Positions 34,490 to 42,800 of a stretch of DNA of 64,000 bases are shown here, in pieces. The notes beneath the pieces are model-generated. The model searched no databases. It saw nothing but the letters and a program-made list of their open reading frames with translations, and was not told the origin of the DNA. How positions within the stretch are numbered: the stretch's first letter is position 1; every line of letters begins with the position of its first letter. Origin of the DNA: TMP-24 sp041397305 (lineage in GTDB: Bacteria > Pseudomonadota > Alphaproteobacteria > Rhodobacterales > Rhodobacteraceae); assembly GCA_041397305.1 (NCBI GenBank), contig JAWKWX010000005.1, positions 124,001 to 188,000 of the forward strand, written 5' to 3'. The position numbers and the translations under genes were made by a program.

Positions 34490-35272
34490 ATGAAACGTCT
34501 CTCCCTCATCGCGGCCGTCGCCGCGCTTGCCGCCTCCGCCGCCGTCGCCGAGGCCCCAGACCTTGGTGGCCGCGAGGTCACCGTGGTGACCGAGAATGCC
34601 TATCCGCCGCTGCAATTCCTCGATTCCTCGGGCGCTGCGATCGGCTGGGAATATGACGCGATGGCCGAGATCGCCAAGCGGCTGAACATCGCCGTGACCT
34701 ACCAGAACACCAGCTGGGACGCGATGATCCCCGCCGTGTCGGAAGGCCAGTATGACATCGGCATGACCGGCATCACCATCAAGGACGAACGCAAGGAGAA
34801 GGTCGATTTCTCCGACCCCTACATGCGGTCCGAAATGCTGATGATCGTGCGTGGCGATGAGGAGCGGTTCTCTGACGCCGCAAGCTTCGGCGCCAACCCT
34901 GACCTTCTGATCTCGGCCCAGCCTGGCACCTCGCCCTTCTACGCGGCGATTTATGAAATCCTCGACGGCAACGAGGACAATCCGCGCGTGGTGAAGTTCG
35001 AGACCTTCGGCGCCGGGCTCGAGGCGCTGAAGACCGGCGACGTCGATCTGACCCTGTCGGATTCGACCGCTGCCAACGGCATCGTCGCCGCCTCGAATGG
35101 CGGGCTGAAGATCATCGGCACGCCGCTGGCGTCGGAGGATTTCGGCTTCATCTTCCCGAAAGGCTCCGACCTTGTCGCGCCGGTCAATGCCGCCATCGCC
35201 GACATGAAGGCCGACGGCACGATCGAGGCGCTGAACAAGAAATGGTTCCTCGATTACAAGATGGGCGAATGA
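34490..35272 (+). CDS. amino-acid ABC transporter periplasmic binding protein
   Basis: 260 residues with a Sec signal peptide cleaved near AVAEA (residue 21). Type-II SBP fold of the polar amino-acid family: TVVTENAYPPLQFLD, WDAMIPAVSEGQYDIGMTGITI, KVDFSDPYMRSEML and the C-terminal ALNKKWF. It delivers an amino acid to the permease encoded 41 bases downstream. No ATPase gene is present locally, so the transporter must borrow one or the ATPase gene is elsewhere. Confidence 0.93.
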   Translation: MKRLSLIAAVAALAASAAVAEAPDLGGREVTVVTENAYPPLQFLDSSGAAIGWEYDAMAEIAKRLNIAVTYQNTSWDAMIPAVSEGQYDIGMTGITIKDERKEKVDFSDPYMRSEMLMIVRGDEERFSDAASFGANPDLLISAQPGTSPFYAAIYEILDGNEDNPRVVKFETFGAGLEALKTGDVDLTLSDSTAANGIVAASNGGLKIIGTPLASEDFGFIFPKGSDLVAPVNAAIADMKADGTIEALNKKWFLDYKMGE

Positions 35273-35313
35273 CCTGAGACCCGGCCCCGACGTTCGCGCC
35301 GGGGCCGACCGTT

Positions 35314-36108
35314 ATGGCGCCTTCCCCCAAACAGGACGAAGATTTTCCCTGGTGGCTGGTGATCCTCGCGGTCACCGGCGTCTGGCTGTTCTATGAGGTG
35401 CTGGCGAGCCAGGTCTATGCCCAGGCGCTCCGCACCCTGACGCGCGGGATCTGGATCACGATCTCGGTCGCGGTGGTGGCCTATCTGTCGGCCTGCGCCA
35501 TCGGCCTTGGCCTCGCGGTCATGGGCCTGTCGCGGTTCCGGATCCTCAGACAGACGGCACGGCTTTACATCGAGGTGATGCGCGGCGTGCCGGTGATCGT
35601 GCTTCTCCTCTATGTCGCCTTCGTCCTTGCGCCCGCGCTGGTGGCGGGCTGGAATGCGCTGGCCGATCCCTTGGGCCTGCCGCTGGCGCGGACCCGGGAT
35701 TTTCCGCTGATCGCGCGGGCGACCATTGCATTGACACTGGCCTATTCCGCGTTTCTGGCCGAGGTGTTCCGCGCGGGGTTGCAGGCCGTTCCCCTTGGCC
35801 AGATCGAGGCGGCAAAGGCGCTCGGCCTGTCGGGCTGGCAGCGTTTCCGCCATGTGAGCTTTCCGCAAGCCTTCCGGATGATCCTGCCGCCCCTGGGCAA
35901 TGATTTCGTCGCGATGGTGAAGGATTCCTCGCTGGTCTCGGTCCTGGGGGTGGGTGATATCACCCAGCTGGGCAAGGTCGCGGCGGCAGGGAATTTCCGC
36001 TATTTCGAGACCTATAACGTGGTGGCGCTGCTCTATCTGACTATGACCATCGGCCTGTCGCTGGTCTTGCGGCGGATCGAGCGGCGGCTTCGCGCCGACA
36101 AGCCCTGA
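35314..36108 (+). CDS. polar amino-acid ABC transporter permease
   Basis: 264 residues. Four or five membrane spans, with the HisM/GlnP-type motif EVMRGVPVIVLLLYVAF and the EAA loop AAKALGLSGWQRFRHVSFPQAFR that docks the ATPase. The N-terminal span (residues 10-30) precedes a ITISVAVVAYLSA segment. It is the only permease here, and family members usually work as homo- or heterodimers. It is followed by the M3 peptidase without an ATPase gene. Confidence 0.93.
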   Translation: MAPSPKQDEDFPWWLVILAVTGVWLFYEVLASQVYAQALRTLTRGIWITISVAVVAYLSACAIGLGLAVMGLSRFRILRQTARLYIEVMRGVPVIVLLLYVAFVLAPALVAGWNALADPLGLPLARTRDFPLIARATIALTLAYSAFLAEVFRAGLQAVPLGQIEAAKALGLSGWQRFRHVSFPQAFRMILPPLGNDFVAMVKDSSLVSVLGVGDITQLGKVAAAGNFRYFETYNVVALLYLTMTIGLSLVLRRIERRLRADKP

Positions 36109-36134
36109 CAGCGCGCGCGATCGGGGGTTGCGGG

Positions 36135-36170
36135 TGCCTCCGGCGGGGATATCTAGAAGCATGACGAAAA
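36135..36170. repeat. dispersed intergenic repeat, copy 2
   Basis: TGCCTCCGGCGGGGATATCT followed by AGAAGCATGACGAAAA, 23 bases before the M3 peptidase start. Sequences of the form CCTCCGGCGGGGATAT recur between genes in Rhodobacterales, from recall. The copy at 32872 shares the CTCCGG-GG-GATATCT core and the ACGAAA end. Confidence 0.55.
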
Positions 36171-36192
36171 TGCAAATGCGCGAGGGCCCGTG

Positions 36193-38211
36193 ATGGACAA
36201 TCCTTTGTTGACTGCGTTCGAGGGCCCGTTCGGTATCGCGCCTTTCGGGACGATCGAGGACAGGCATTTCGCGCCGGCGTTCGAGGCGGCGCTCGCGGCG
36301 GCGCGGGCGCGGGTGGCCGAGATTGCGGCCGATCCGGCGGAGCCTTCCTTCGCCAATGTGATCGAGGCGCTGGAACTGTCCGAGACGCTTCTGGAGCAGG
36401 TTGGCGGCGTCTTCTGGAACCTCGCCGGGGCCGACACGAATCCGGCGCGGCAGGAGCTGGAACGGGCGTTGGCGCCCAAGCTTGCGGCCTATTCCACCGA
36501 AGTGACGATGAACGAGCGGCTCTGGTCGCGGATTTCGGCGCTGTGGGCGGCGCGCGAGACGCTGGGCCTGACACCGGAGCAGATGCGTGTGCTGACGCTT
36601 TATCACCGGCGGTTCCGGCGGGCGGGCGCGGCGCTTGAGGGCGCGGACCGCAAGCGCATGGCCGAGGTGATGGAGAGGCTGTCGATCCTGTCGACACGGT
36701 TCAGCCAGAATGTGCTGGCCGACGAGCGCGACTGGATGATGGTCCTGCAGCCGGGCGATCTGGCGGGTCTGCCGGATTTCGTCGTGGCTTCCGCAAAGGC
36801 AGCGGCTGAGGAACGGGGCCGGGCCGGGCACCTTCTGACCCTGTCGCGGTCGCTGATCGTGCCGTTCCTGCAATTCTCGCCCCGGCGCGACCTGCGCGAA
36901 ACTGCCTACCGCGCCTGGGTGGCGCGGGGCGAGAACGGTGGCGAGACGGACAATCGCGCGGTCGCGGCGGAAATCCTGTCGCTGCGGGAAGAACGCGCGC
37001 GGTTGCTGGGCTATGCAAGTTTCGCAGCCTACAAGCTGGAACCCGAAATGGCTGGCAAGCCCGAAGCCGTGCGCGACCTTCTGATGCGGGTCTGGGCCCC
37101 GGCGAAGGAAAAGGCCGAGGCAGACGAGGCGGTGCTGACCGCGATGATGCAGGCGGACGGGATCAATGGCCCGCTGGAGCCCTGGGACTGGCGCTATTAT
37201 TCCGAGAAGCGCCGCAAGGCCGAATACGATCTCGACGAGGCGGAACTGAAACCCTACCTCGGGCTGGAAGCGATGATCGCGGCGGCGTTCGATTGCGCGC
37301 ACCGGCTTTTCGGGCTCGATTTCCGGCCGCTCGACGTGGGGCTCTATCATCCCGACGCCCGTGCTTGGGAAGTGACGCGCGCGGGCGAGCATGTGGCCGT
37401 TTTCATTGGCGATTATTTCGCCCGCGCCTCGAAACGCTCGGGCGCCTGGATGTCGGATTTCCGCGGCCAGAAGAAACTCGGCGGCGCGGTCCGGCCGATC
37501 ATCGTGAATGTCTGCAATTTCGCCAAACCGGCGGCGGGGGAGGCGGCGTTGCTTTCCTATGACGATGCGCGCACGCTCTTTCACGAGTTCGGCCATGCGC
37601 TGCACGGGATGCTGAGCGACGTGACCTACCCGACGGTCGCGGGTACGTCGGTCGCGCGGGATTTCGTCGAACTGCCGAGCCAGCTTTACGAACATTGGCT
37701 GGAGGTGCCCGAGGTGCTGGAAGCGCACGCCCGCCATGCGACGACCGGCGCGCCGATGCCGAAGGCGCTTCTTGACCGGCTGATGGCGGCGCAGACCTAC
37801 GATCAGGGCTTTGCAACGGTAGAATATATCGCCTCGGCGCTGGTCGATCTGGCCTTCCACGAGAGCGCGGCGCCCGCCGACCCGATGGCGCGCCAGGCAG
37901 AGGTTCTGACCGGTCTCGGCATGCCGCACGCGATCCGCATGCGCCACGCGACCCCGCATTTCGCCCATGTGTTTTCCGGCGATGGCTATTCGGCGGGTTA
38001 TTACAGCTACATGTGGTCGGAAGTGATGGATGCGGACGCGTTCGATGCTTTCCGCGAGGCGGGCGATGCGTTCGATCCGGCGACGGCGGCGCGATTGCAG
38101 CGATTCGTCCTGTCTGCCGGCGGGTCACAGGATCCGGCCGCGCTCTACCGGGCGTTTCGCGGCCGCATGCCGGGGGTTGAGCCGCTGTTGCGCGGGCGCG
38201 GGCTCGTCTGA
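36193..38211 (+). CDS. M3 family oligopeptidase (Dcp/PrlC type)
   Basis: 672 residues from the ATG at 36193 (a GTG lies immediately before). Zinc metalloprotease motif FHEFGHALHGML near residue 463 (HEFGH, with the second Glu further on in the VARDFVELPSQLYEHW segment). The C terminus SGDGYSAGYYSYMWSEVMDADAF is typical of Dcp/oligopeptidase A enzymes. It is cytoplasmic, lacking a signal, and degrades short peptides such as cleaved signal peptides. It stands alone. Confidence 0.95.
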   Translation: MDNPLLTAFEGPFGIAPFGTIEDRHFAPAFEAALAAARARVAEIAADPAEPSFANVIEALELSETLLEQVGGVFWNLAGADTNPARQELERALAPKLAAYSTEVTMNERLWSRISALWAARETLGLTPEQMRVLTLYHRRFRRAGAALEGADRKRMAEVMERLSILSTRFSQNVLADERDWMMVLQPGDLAGLPDFVVASAKAAAEERGRAGHLLTLSRSLIVPFLQFSPRRDLRETAYRAWVARGENGGETDNRAVAAEILSLREERARLLGYASFAAYKLEPEMAGKPEAVRDLLMRVWAPAKEKAEADEAVLTAMMQADGINGPLEPWDWRYYSEKRRKAEYDLDEAELKPYLGLEAMIAAAFDCAHRLFGLDFRPLDVGLYHPDARAWEVTRAGEHVAVFIGDYFARASKRSGAWMSDFRGQKKLGGAVRPIIVNVCNFAKPAAGEAALLSYDDARTLFHEFGHALHGMLSDVTYPTVAGTSVARDFVELPSQLYEHWLEVPEVLEAHARHATTGAPMPKALLDRLMAAQTYDQGFATVEYIASALVDLAFHESAAPADPMARQAEVLTGLGMPHAIRMRHATPHFAHVFSGDGYSAGYYSYMWSEVMDADAFDAFREAGDAFDPATAARLQRFVLSAGGSQDPAALYRAFRGRMPGVEPLLRGRGLV

Positions 38212-38360
38212 GCGCGGCGGAATCTCGCGGGTAGACAGGGTCTCGACAGCGGACTGTTTCCGTACCGTCTGATGATTTCGGTGCCCCAGCGGCATTGTTT
38301 CCGGAAATCTTGATATTCCGGCGGTGAGCTTGGAAAAGCGCTCCCGGCGGTTAGATTGTG

Positions 38361-38390
38361 GCGAAATTGCGGCAAGACCGCAGTTTTCGC
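38361..38390. promoter_or_regulatory. imperfect inverted repeat upstream of the VPLPA-CTERM gene
   Basis: GCGAAATTGCGG and CCGCAGTTTTCGC flank a 5-base loop, one bulge apart from perfect, about 70 bases before the start codon. It could be an operator or a 5' UTR hairpin. The 250-base upstream region holds no other gene. Confidence 0.4.
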
Positions 38391-38459
38391 GTTGGTAACA
38401 TGTCAAGAATTTGGCGTAATCAGTGTCTGATCACGGCCCCGCCGGAGTTCAGATCGGAA

Positions 38460-39170
38460 ATGGGGGTCGTTTTGATCAAGAACTTGCTACGGTCGGCGGT
38501 GCTGTCCACTGCCGCGGTTTTCGTGCTTGCCGGCGTTGGCGCGGCTGCGACCGTCACGGTCAGCACGCAAGGTTCCAATGCTTTCAAGGATACGAGCGGC
38601 CAGAACGCATGGTATCAGACCGTGAGCTACTCACTGAACGGTATCGCACGGACGGCCGCCGCGGGCCTCTTCCGACTGACCAGCACGGCTGCGGATGGAA
38701 GCGTAACCCGCTTCGTCTCGGTCTGCCTGGAACCGCTGGAGACGCTTCGGCTTCCGAAGCTCTATGACGAAAGCACGCCTCTCGGCCAGTCGGTGGTGGG
38801 CGCGCTGGGGGCGCTTCTGGCGAATGCGCTGCCGCAAGTGCAGGACAGCAAAACCGCGGCCGCCTTCCAGCTTGCTGCATGGGAAATTGCCAACGAAAGC
38901 AGCGGGCTTTTCAACCTCGGGGGCGGTGCTTTCAAGGTTGGCACTGCCAAAAGTGCGACCCTTGCTCTTGCACAAAGCTGGCTTGACCAGATCGGGACCG
39001 GTGCCTGGGCTCCGGATACCAGGATCACGATCCTCTCGGCACCGGGGACGCAGGATCTTCTGACCGACCTTCCAGCCGAAGTGCCGGTGCCGGCAGCCGG
39101 TCTGCTTCTGCTCGGCGGTATTGGCGGGCTCGCCGCCCTCGGGCGGCGTCGCCAGCGCATCACGGCCTAG
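38460..39170 (+). CDS. VPLPA-CTERM surface protein with thioester-domain-like residues
   Basis: 236 residues from the ATG at 38460. Signal peptide (about 1-30, VLSTAAVFVLAGVGAAA), then a domain rich in Thr, Ser and Ala. The C terminus is a sorting signal: VPVPAAGLLLLGGIGGLAALGRRR (about 208-231), the Rhodobacterales VPLPA-type variant of PEP-CTERM signals processed by an exosortase. VCLEP (Cys89) and FQLAAWEI (Gln137, Trp141) resemble the Cys and Gln motifs of bacterial thioester domains, which bind surfaces covalently. A hairpin terminator follows. Confidence 0.85.
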   Translation: MGVVLIKNLLRSAVLSTAAVFVLAGVGAAATVTVSTQGSNAFKDTSGQNAWYQTVSYSLNGIARTAAAGLFRLTSTAADGSVTRFVSVCLEPLETLRLPKLYDESTPLGQSVVGALGALLANALPQVQDSKTAAAFQLAAWEIANESSGLFNLGGGAFKVGTAKSATLALAQSWLDQIGTGAWAPDTRITILSAPGTQDLLTDLPAEVPVPAAGLLLLGGIGGLAALGRRRQRITA

Positions 39171-39205
39171 ATCGTCACCAATCCGGCGGGTTTTCTGGCG
39201 ATCGG

Positions 39206-39234
39206 GGGGGAGTGCTGACGGCACTCCCCCTTCG
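39206..39234 (+). terminator. rho-independent-type terminator
   Basis: 10-bp perfect stem GGGGGAGTGC and GCACTCCCCC around a 5-base loop (TGACG), 35 bases after the VPLPA-CTERM gene. The following T-run is short (TTCGCATT). It insulates that gene from the oxidase downstream. Confidence 0.75.
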
Positions 39235-39279
39235 CATTGTCCCTTCCAAATCGCCGGAGCCCATGGCAGTTTCCGCGCC

Positions 39280-40353
39280 ATGCGCGACTTCATCATCATC
39301 GGCGGCGGCATCGCGGGCATCTCGGCGGCGGCGGAGCTGTCAAAGATCGGAACGGTAACGGTTCTTGAGGCGGAGGGGGCGCTCGCCCACCATGCCTCGG
39401 GCCGGTCGGCGGCGCTTTACGAGCCGCATTATGGACTGCCGCCCATCGTGGCCCTGTCGCTGGCGAGCGGCGACGAACTCCGTGCCAAGGATGGTATCCT
39501 CAGCCCGCGCGGCATGATGGTGCTTGCGGGCGCCCATGAACGCGCTGCCTTCGAGAAGGAGCGCAAGGGTTTCAACCTCGACGACCTGACGATCGAGGAG
39601 GCGCGGGCGCGGTTCCCGATCCTCAATCCGGATCGTGTCGCCTACGCGGCGGCGGCTGACCATGCCTGGGACATCGACACCGATCTGCTGATCCAGGGTT
39701 ATCTTAAGGAGGCGCGGGCGCGGGGCGCAGAAGTTCTGCCGAAGGCACGCGCGGCCGCGATCGACCGGTTGCCTGGCGGTTGGCATGTGGCGACCGCGCA
39801 AGGCGACCACGAGGGCCGGATTCTGGTCAACGCCTCCGGGGCCTGGGTGGACGAGGTGGCGAAACTGGCAGGCATGGGGCCCTTGGGTTTCACGCCGATG
39901 CGCCGTTCGATGGCGCGGATCCCGGCACCGGGCGGGCTTGATCCCGCGCGCTGGCCGATGGTCTTCGGGGTCGGCGAAAGCTGGTATTGCAAGCCCGACG
40001 CGGGCGCGCTGATCGTTTCGCCTGCGGAAGAACATCCCGCCGATCCGCACGATGCCTGGGCCGACGACATGGTGCTGGCCGAAGGGCTGGCGCGGTTCGA
40101 GGAAAAGGTGACGGAGCCTGTCACGCGGCTCATCGCGTCCTGGGCGGGGCTAAGGACCTTTTCACCCGACCGGGTGCCGGTGATCGGCTTTGCGCCCTCC
40201 GACCCGGGGTTCTTCTGGCTGGCCGGTCAAGGCGGGTACGGGTTCCAGAGCGCGCCCGGGGTCAGCCGGCTGGTGGGCGACCTCGTCGCAGGTCGCGCAC
40301 CTGCGATCGGCGCGGATGTCGTGGCTGCGGTCACACCCGCCCGCTTTCAGTAA
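39280..40353 (+). CDS. FAD-dependent D-amino-acid dehydrogenase/oxidase (DadA/DauA-like)
   Basis: 357 residues from the ATG at 39280; the ORF extends far upstream through the terminator, which was rejected. FAD motif DFIIIGGGIAGISAAAELS at residues 3-21, the substrate domain, and a C-terminal FFWLAGQGGYGFQSAPG that closes the FAD site. This C-terminal motif and GLRTFSPDRVPVIGF resemble D-arginine dehydrogenase. It oxidises a D-amino acid or glycine-like amine to the oxo acid and ammonia. It is monocistronic. Confidence 0.87.
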   Translation: MRDFIIIGGGIAGISAAAELSKIGTVTVLEAEGALAHHASGRSAALYEPHYGLPPIVALSLASGDELRAKDGILSPRGMMVLAGAHERAAFEKERKGFNLDDLTIEEARARFPILNPDRVAYAAAADHAWDIDTDLLIQGYLKEARARGAEVLPKARAAAIDRLPGGWHVATAQGDHEGRILVNASGAWVDEVAKLAGMGPLGFTPMRRSMARIPAPGGLDPARWPMVFGVGESWYCKPDAGALIVSPAEEHPADPHDAWADDMVLAEGLARFEEKVTEPVTRLIASWAGLRTFSPDRVPVIGFAPSDPGFFWLAGQGGYGFQSAPGVSRLVGDLVAGRAPAIGADVVAAVTPARFQ

Positions 40354-40398
40354 GACAAACCGGACCCGGCCACGAGAGCCGGGCCAGACGAGGCAGGA

Positions 40399-41175
40399 AT
40401 GAAGAGCGGTTTGAAGAAGATCCTTGGGCTTGCGGTACTATTGGCACTTGCGGCCTGCGGCGGCGGCAGCCGCCATCCCTATGGCCTGCCTGAACAGTTC
40501 AATGACGCGAAGCCCTGGGCCTGGCGCGGCACCGTGCCCGCGCATTACGAGATCCATGGCGTCGATGTCTCGCGCTATCAGGGCGACGTTGACTGGTTCC
40601 GCGCCGCCGGGTCGGGCGTGCGCTTTGCCTTCATCAAGGCGACCGAAGGCGGCGATGTCGCCGACCCGCAATTCGCGGCGCATTGGTACGCGGCGGCGCA
40701 GGCGGGAATTCCGCGCGGCGCCTATCATTTCTACTATTTCTGCCGGACCGGCGCCGAGCAGGCCGCCTGGTTCATCCAGCATGCCCCGCGCGAACTGGGT
40801 GCTTTGCCCCCGGTCCTCGATATCGAATGGACGCGCTCTCGCAACTGCCCGCAGCGTCCGGATGCCGAGACCGTCCGGGCGGAAGCAGCTGCCTTCCTTG
40901 CCATTGTACAGGCCTATTACGGGCGCACGCCGATCATCTATACGACCGTCGATTTCTGGGAACAGAACGAAATGTGGCGCCTGCAGGGTTATGAATTCTG
41001 GCTCCGCTCGGTCGCGGGGCACCCGCGCGACACCTATGGCGGGCATCACTGGAGCTTCTGGCAATATACCGGCACCGGCCTTGCGCCGGGCTTCCGCGGC
41101 CAGGTGGATCTCAACGCTTTTGCCGGGACCGAGGCGGACTGGCAGGCCTGGCTCGCGGCGCGCGTGCAGCAATGA
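40399..41175 (+). CDS. GH25-family lysozyme, predicted lipoprotein
   Basis: 258 residues. Lipobox LALAAC (Cys20) directs lipidation. The GH25 muramidase core is IHGVDVSRYQGDVDW, FAFIKATEGGDVADPQF, PVLDIEW (the DIE catalytic pair) and the C-terminal HHWSFWQYTGTG. It cleaves the beta-1,4 bond of peptidoglycan glycan strands. In a Gram-negative cell it would act from the outer-membrane inner face. It lies 45 bases after the oxidase. Confidence 0.93.
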   Translation: MKSGLKKILGLAVLLALAACGGGSRHPYGLPEQFNDAKPWAWRGTVPAHYEIHGVDVSRYQGDVDWFRAAGSGVRFAFIKATEGGDVADPQFAAHWYAAAQAGIPRGAYHFYYFCRTGAEQAAWFIQHAPRELGALPPVLDIEWTRSRNCPQRPDAETVRAEAAAFLAIVQAYYGRTPIIYTTVDFWEQNEMWRLQGYEFWLRSVAGHPRDTYGGHHWSFWQYTGTGLAPGFRGQVDLNAFAGTEADWQAWLAARVQQ

Positions 41176-41305
41176 TGCGGCCAAGGGTCGCGCGATCTGG
41201 CATCGTGCCAGCAGCTGTGCGACACTTCCGTCAGCCACCGGACGCCGCGAGCCCAAAGCCGCGCGGCGCGGCAGCCGAAAAGGGATGTGCAACCGGGGTC
41301 TGACC

Positions 41306-42700
41306 ATGCTGATGATGAACCGCCGCTGCCTGCTGGGCACCGCGATGGCCGCCGGGGCCATGGCGATCGGGGTGCGGGCGACCGGCGGTGGCGCGGCACC
41401 CCCCCTCCGCCTCACCCCCGGCCCGGTCCGATTTGACCTGACCGGACGCGGGGTGACCGAGGCGATGATGGGCTTCTCGCCAGATGGCCCGCCGCCGGTG
41501 ATCCGGCTAAGGCAGGGCGTGCCTGCAGAAATCATCGTGGAGAACCGGCTGGAGGAAATCACCACTGTTCACTGGCATGGGATGCGCCTGCCGGTGGATC
41601 AGGATGGCGTCCCCTGGCTCACCCAGCTGCCAATCGGCGCGGGAGAGACCTACCGCTACAGCTTCACCCCGCCTGACGCGGGAACCTACTGGTATCATCC
41701 CCATTGCAACACGCTTGAGCAGATCGCGCGCGGGCTTGCGGGAATCCTCGTGGTCGAGGAGGCCGAGCCTCAGCCCTTCGATGCCGATCTTGCGCTGCAG
41801 ATCCGCGATTTCCGGCTGGGGGGCGACGGGCAGTTCATCGAGATCTACAAGCCCCGCAACATGGCACGCGGCGGTACGCTTGGCACCGTCAGTACCGTGA
41901 ACTGGCAGCTCGCCCCGGTGCTGACCGTCCCCGCGGGCAGCCTTGTGCGGCTGCGCCTTGCCGTCACGGATGTGACACGCGTCTATGACCTGTCGCTTGC
42001 GGGCGCAAAGGCGGCGCTGATCGCGCTCGACGGCCAGCCGCTTCCCGCGCCAGAACCGCTGCCCGATCCCCTGATCCTCGCCCCCGGCCAGCGCGCCGAC
42101 CTCGCGGTCGTGATGCCTGACGAGGGGCAGGCGGTCACGCTTGGCTTCACCAGGACGAGCGGGAAGTCGGAGGCGCTCGCCACGATCCGCGCGACCGGGA
42201 CGATTCTCGGCCGCAGTCTCGACGGGCTCGCGCCGCTGCCGCCCAATCCGACGCCGCCGCCCGATCTGGCAACTGCGGAACGGCTCGATTTCACCTTCGG
42301 CTGGTCGCCAGATGGCAAGGCGCCCGACACCGGCGGCTTCTGCGGCGACGTGCCCTACCGGTTTTGGTCGATCAACCGCGTTGCCTACGGGGGCGACGCC
42401 CCGCCCGACCCGACGCGTCCCGGCCGCCCGCTTGCGACGCTTTCGCGCGGGCGGAGCTACATCCTGCGAATGATGAACGAAACGCAGAACGATCATCCGA
42501 TCCATCTGCACGGGCTGGCCATGCACCTCCTCGGACCAGACGGCCGCCCGACCGGCCGGGTGCAGGATACGGTGCTCCTGCGCAGCCATGAAAGTGCTGA
42601 GGTCGCGGTTCTTGCCGACAATCCCGGCGACTGGGTCTTTCACTGCCATGTGATCGAACATCAGAAAAGCGGGCTGGCCGGGTTCATCCGGGTCGTCTGA
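41306..42700 (+). CDS. Tat-exported multicopper oxidase with leucine at the T1 axial position
   Basis: 464 residues from the ATG at 41306 (41285 and 41312 are alternatives). The N terminus NRRCLLGTAMAAG is a twin-arginine signal, so the enzyme is exported folded. Copper-ligand clusters: HWHGMRLPVDQDG, YHPHCNTLEQ, HPIHLHGLAMHLLG and the T1/trinuclear HCHVIEHQKSGLAGF. In that last motif the axial position (usually Met) is Leu, predicting a high redox potential. Likely a CopA/SufI-like cuprous or phenol oxidase in the periplasm. The frame is also open over the GH25 gene, but only this part is coding. Confidence 0.9.
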   Translation: MLMMNRRCLLGTAMAAGAMAIGVRATGGGAAPPLRLTPGPVRFDLTGRGVTEAMMGFSPDGPPPVIRLRQGVPAEIIVENRLEEITTVHWHGMRLPVDQDGVPWLTQLPIGAGETYRYSFTPPDAGTYWYHPHCNTLEQIARGLAGILVVEEAEPQPFDADLALQIRDFRLGGDGQFIEIYKPRNMARGGTLGTVSTVNWQLAPVLTVPAGSLVRLRLAVTDVTRVYDLSLAGAKAALIALDGQPLPAPEPLPDPLILAPGQRADLAVVMPDEGQAVTLGFTRTSGKSEALATIRATGTILGRSLDGLAPLPPNPTPPPDLATAERLDFTFGWSPDGKAPDTGGFCGDVPYRFWSINRVAYGGDAPPDPTRPGRPLATLSRGRSYILRMMNETQNDHPIHLHGLAMHLLGPDGRPTGRVQDTVLLRSHESAEVAVLADNPGDWVFHCHVIEHQKSGLAGFIRVV

Positions 42701-42710
42701 GGGAATACCT

Positions 42711-42726
42711 ATTCGAAAATGCGAAT
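42711..42726. promoter_or_regulatory. candidate SqrR/BigR-type operator
   Basis: ATTC-GAAAATGC-GAAT matches the ATTC-N8-GAAT form I recall for SqrR/BigR operators. It lies between the multicopper oxidase stop and the AhpD-like gene. A SqrR/BigR-type repressor with the right cysteine spacing is encoded at 26270-26656. Confidence 0.5.
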
Positions 42727-42729
42727 GTG

Positions 42730-42743
42730 TTGACCTGTGTCAA
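42730..42743. promoter_or_regulatory. candidate FNR/FnrL-type box
   Basis: TTGA-CCTGTG-TCAA fits the TTGA-N6-TCAA consensus of FNR-family regulators, and the extended match TTGAC-N4-GTCAA is perfectly symmetric. It is four bases downstream of the ATTC-N8-GAAT site and 58 bases before the AhpD-like gene, so redox control is plausible. Confidence 0.5.
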
Positions 42744-42800
42744 GGCGGGTGGCGCCTGGCCGAGCCAGATGAGGCGAGCACACGGCATGAAGGACCAGCA

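Noticed and set aside
35254..37968. 904-residue minus-strand frame over the permease and M3 peptidase genes
   Set aside because: Composition is Arg/Gln/His-rich without domains, and the plus strand has two well-supported genes.
40424..41305. Upstream extension of the multicopper oxidase frame across the GH25 gene
   Set aside because: The extension is the +2 frame of the GH25 gene; the Tat signal marks the real start near 41306.
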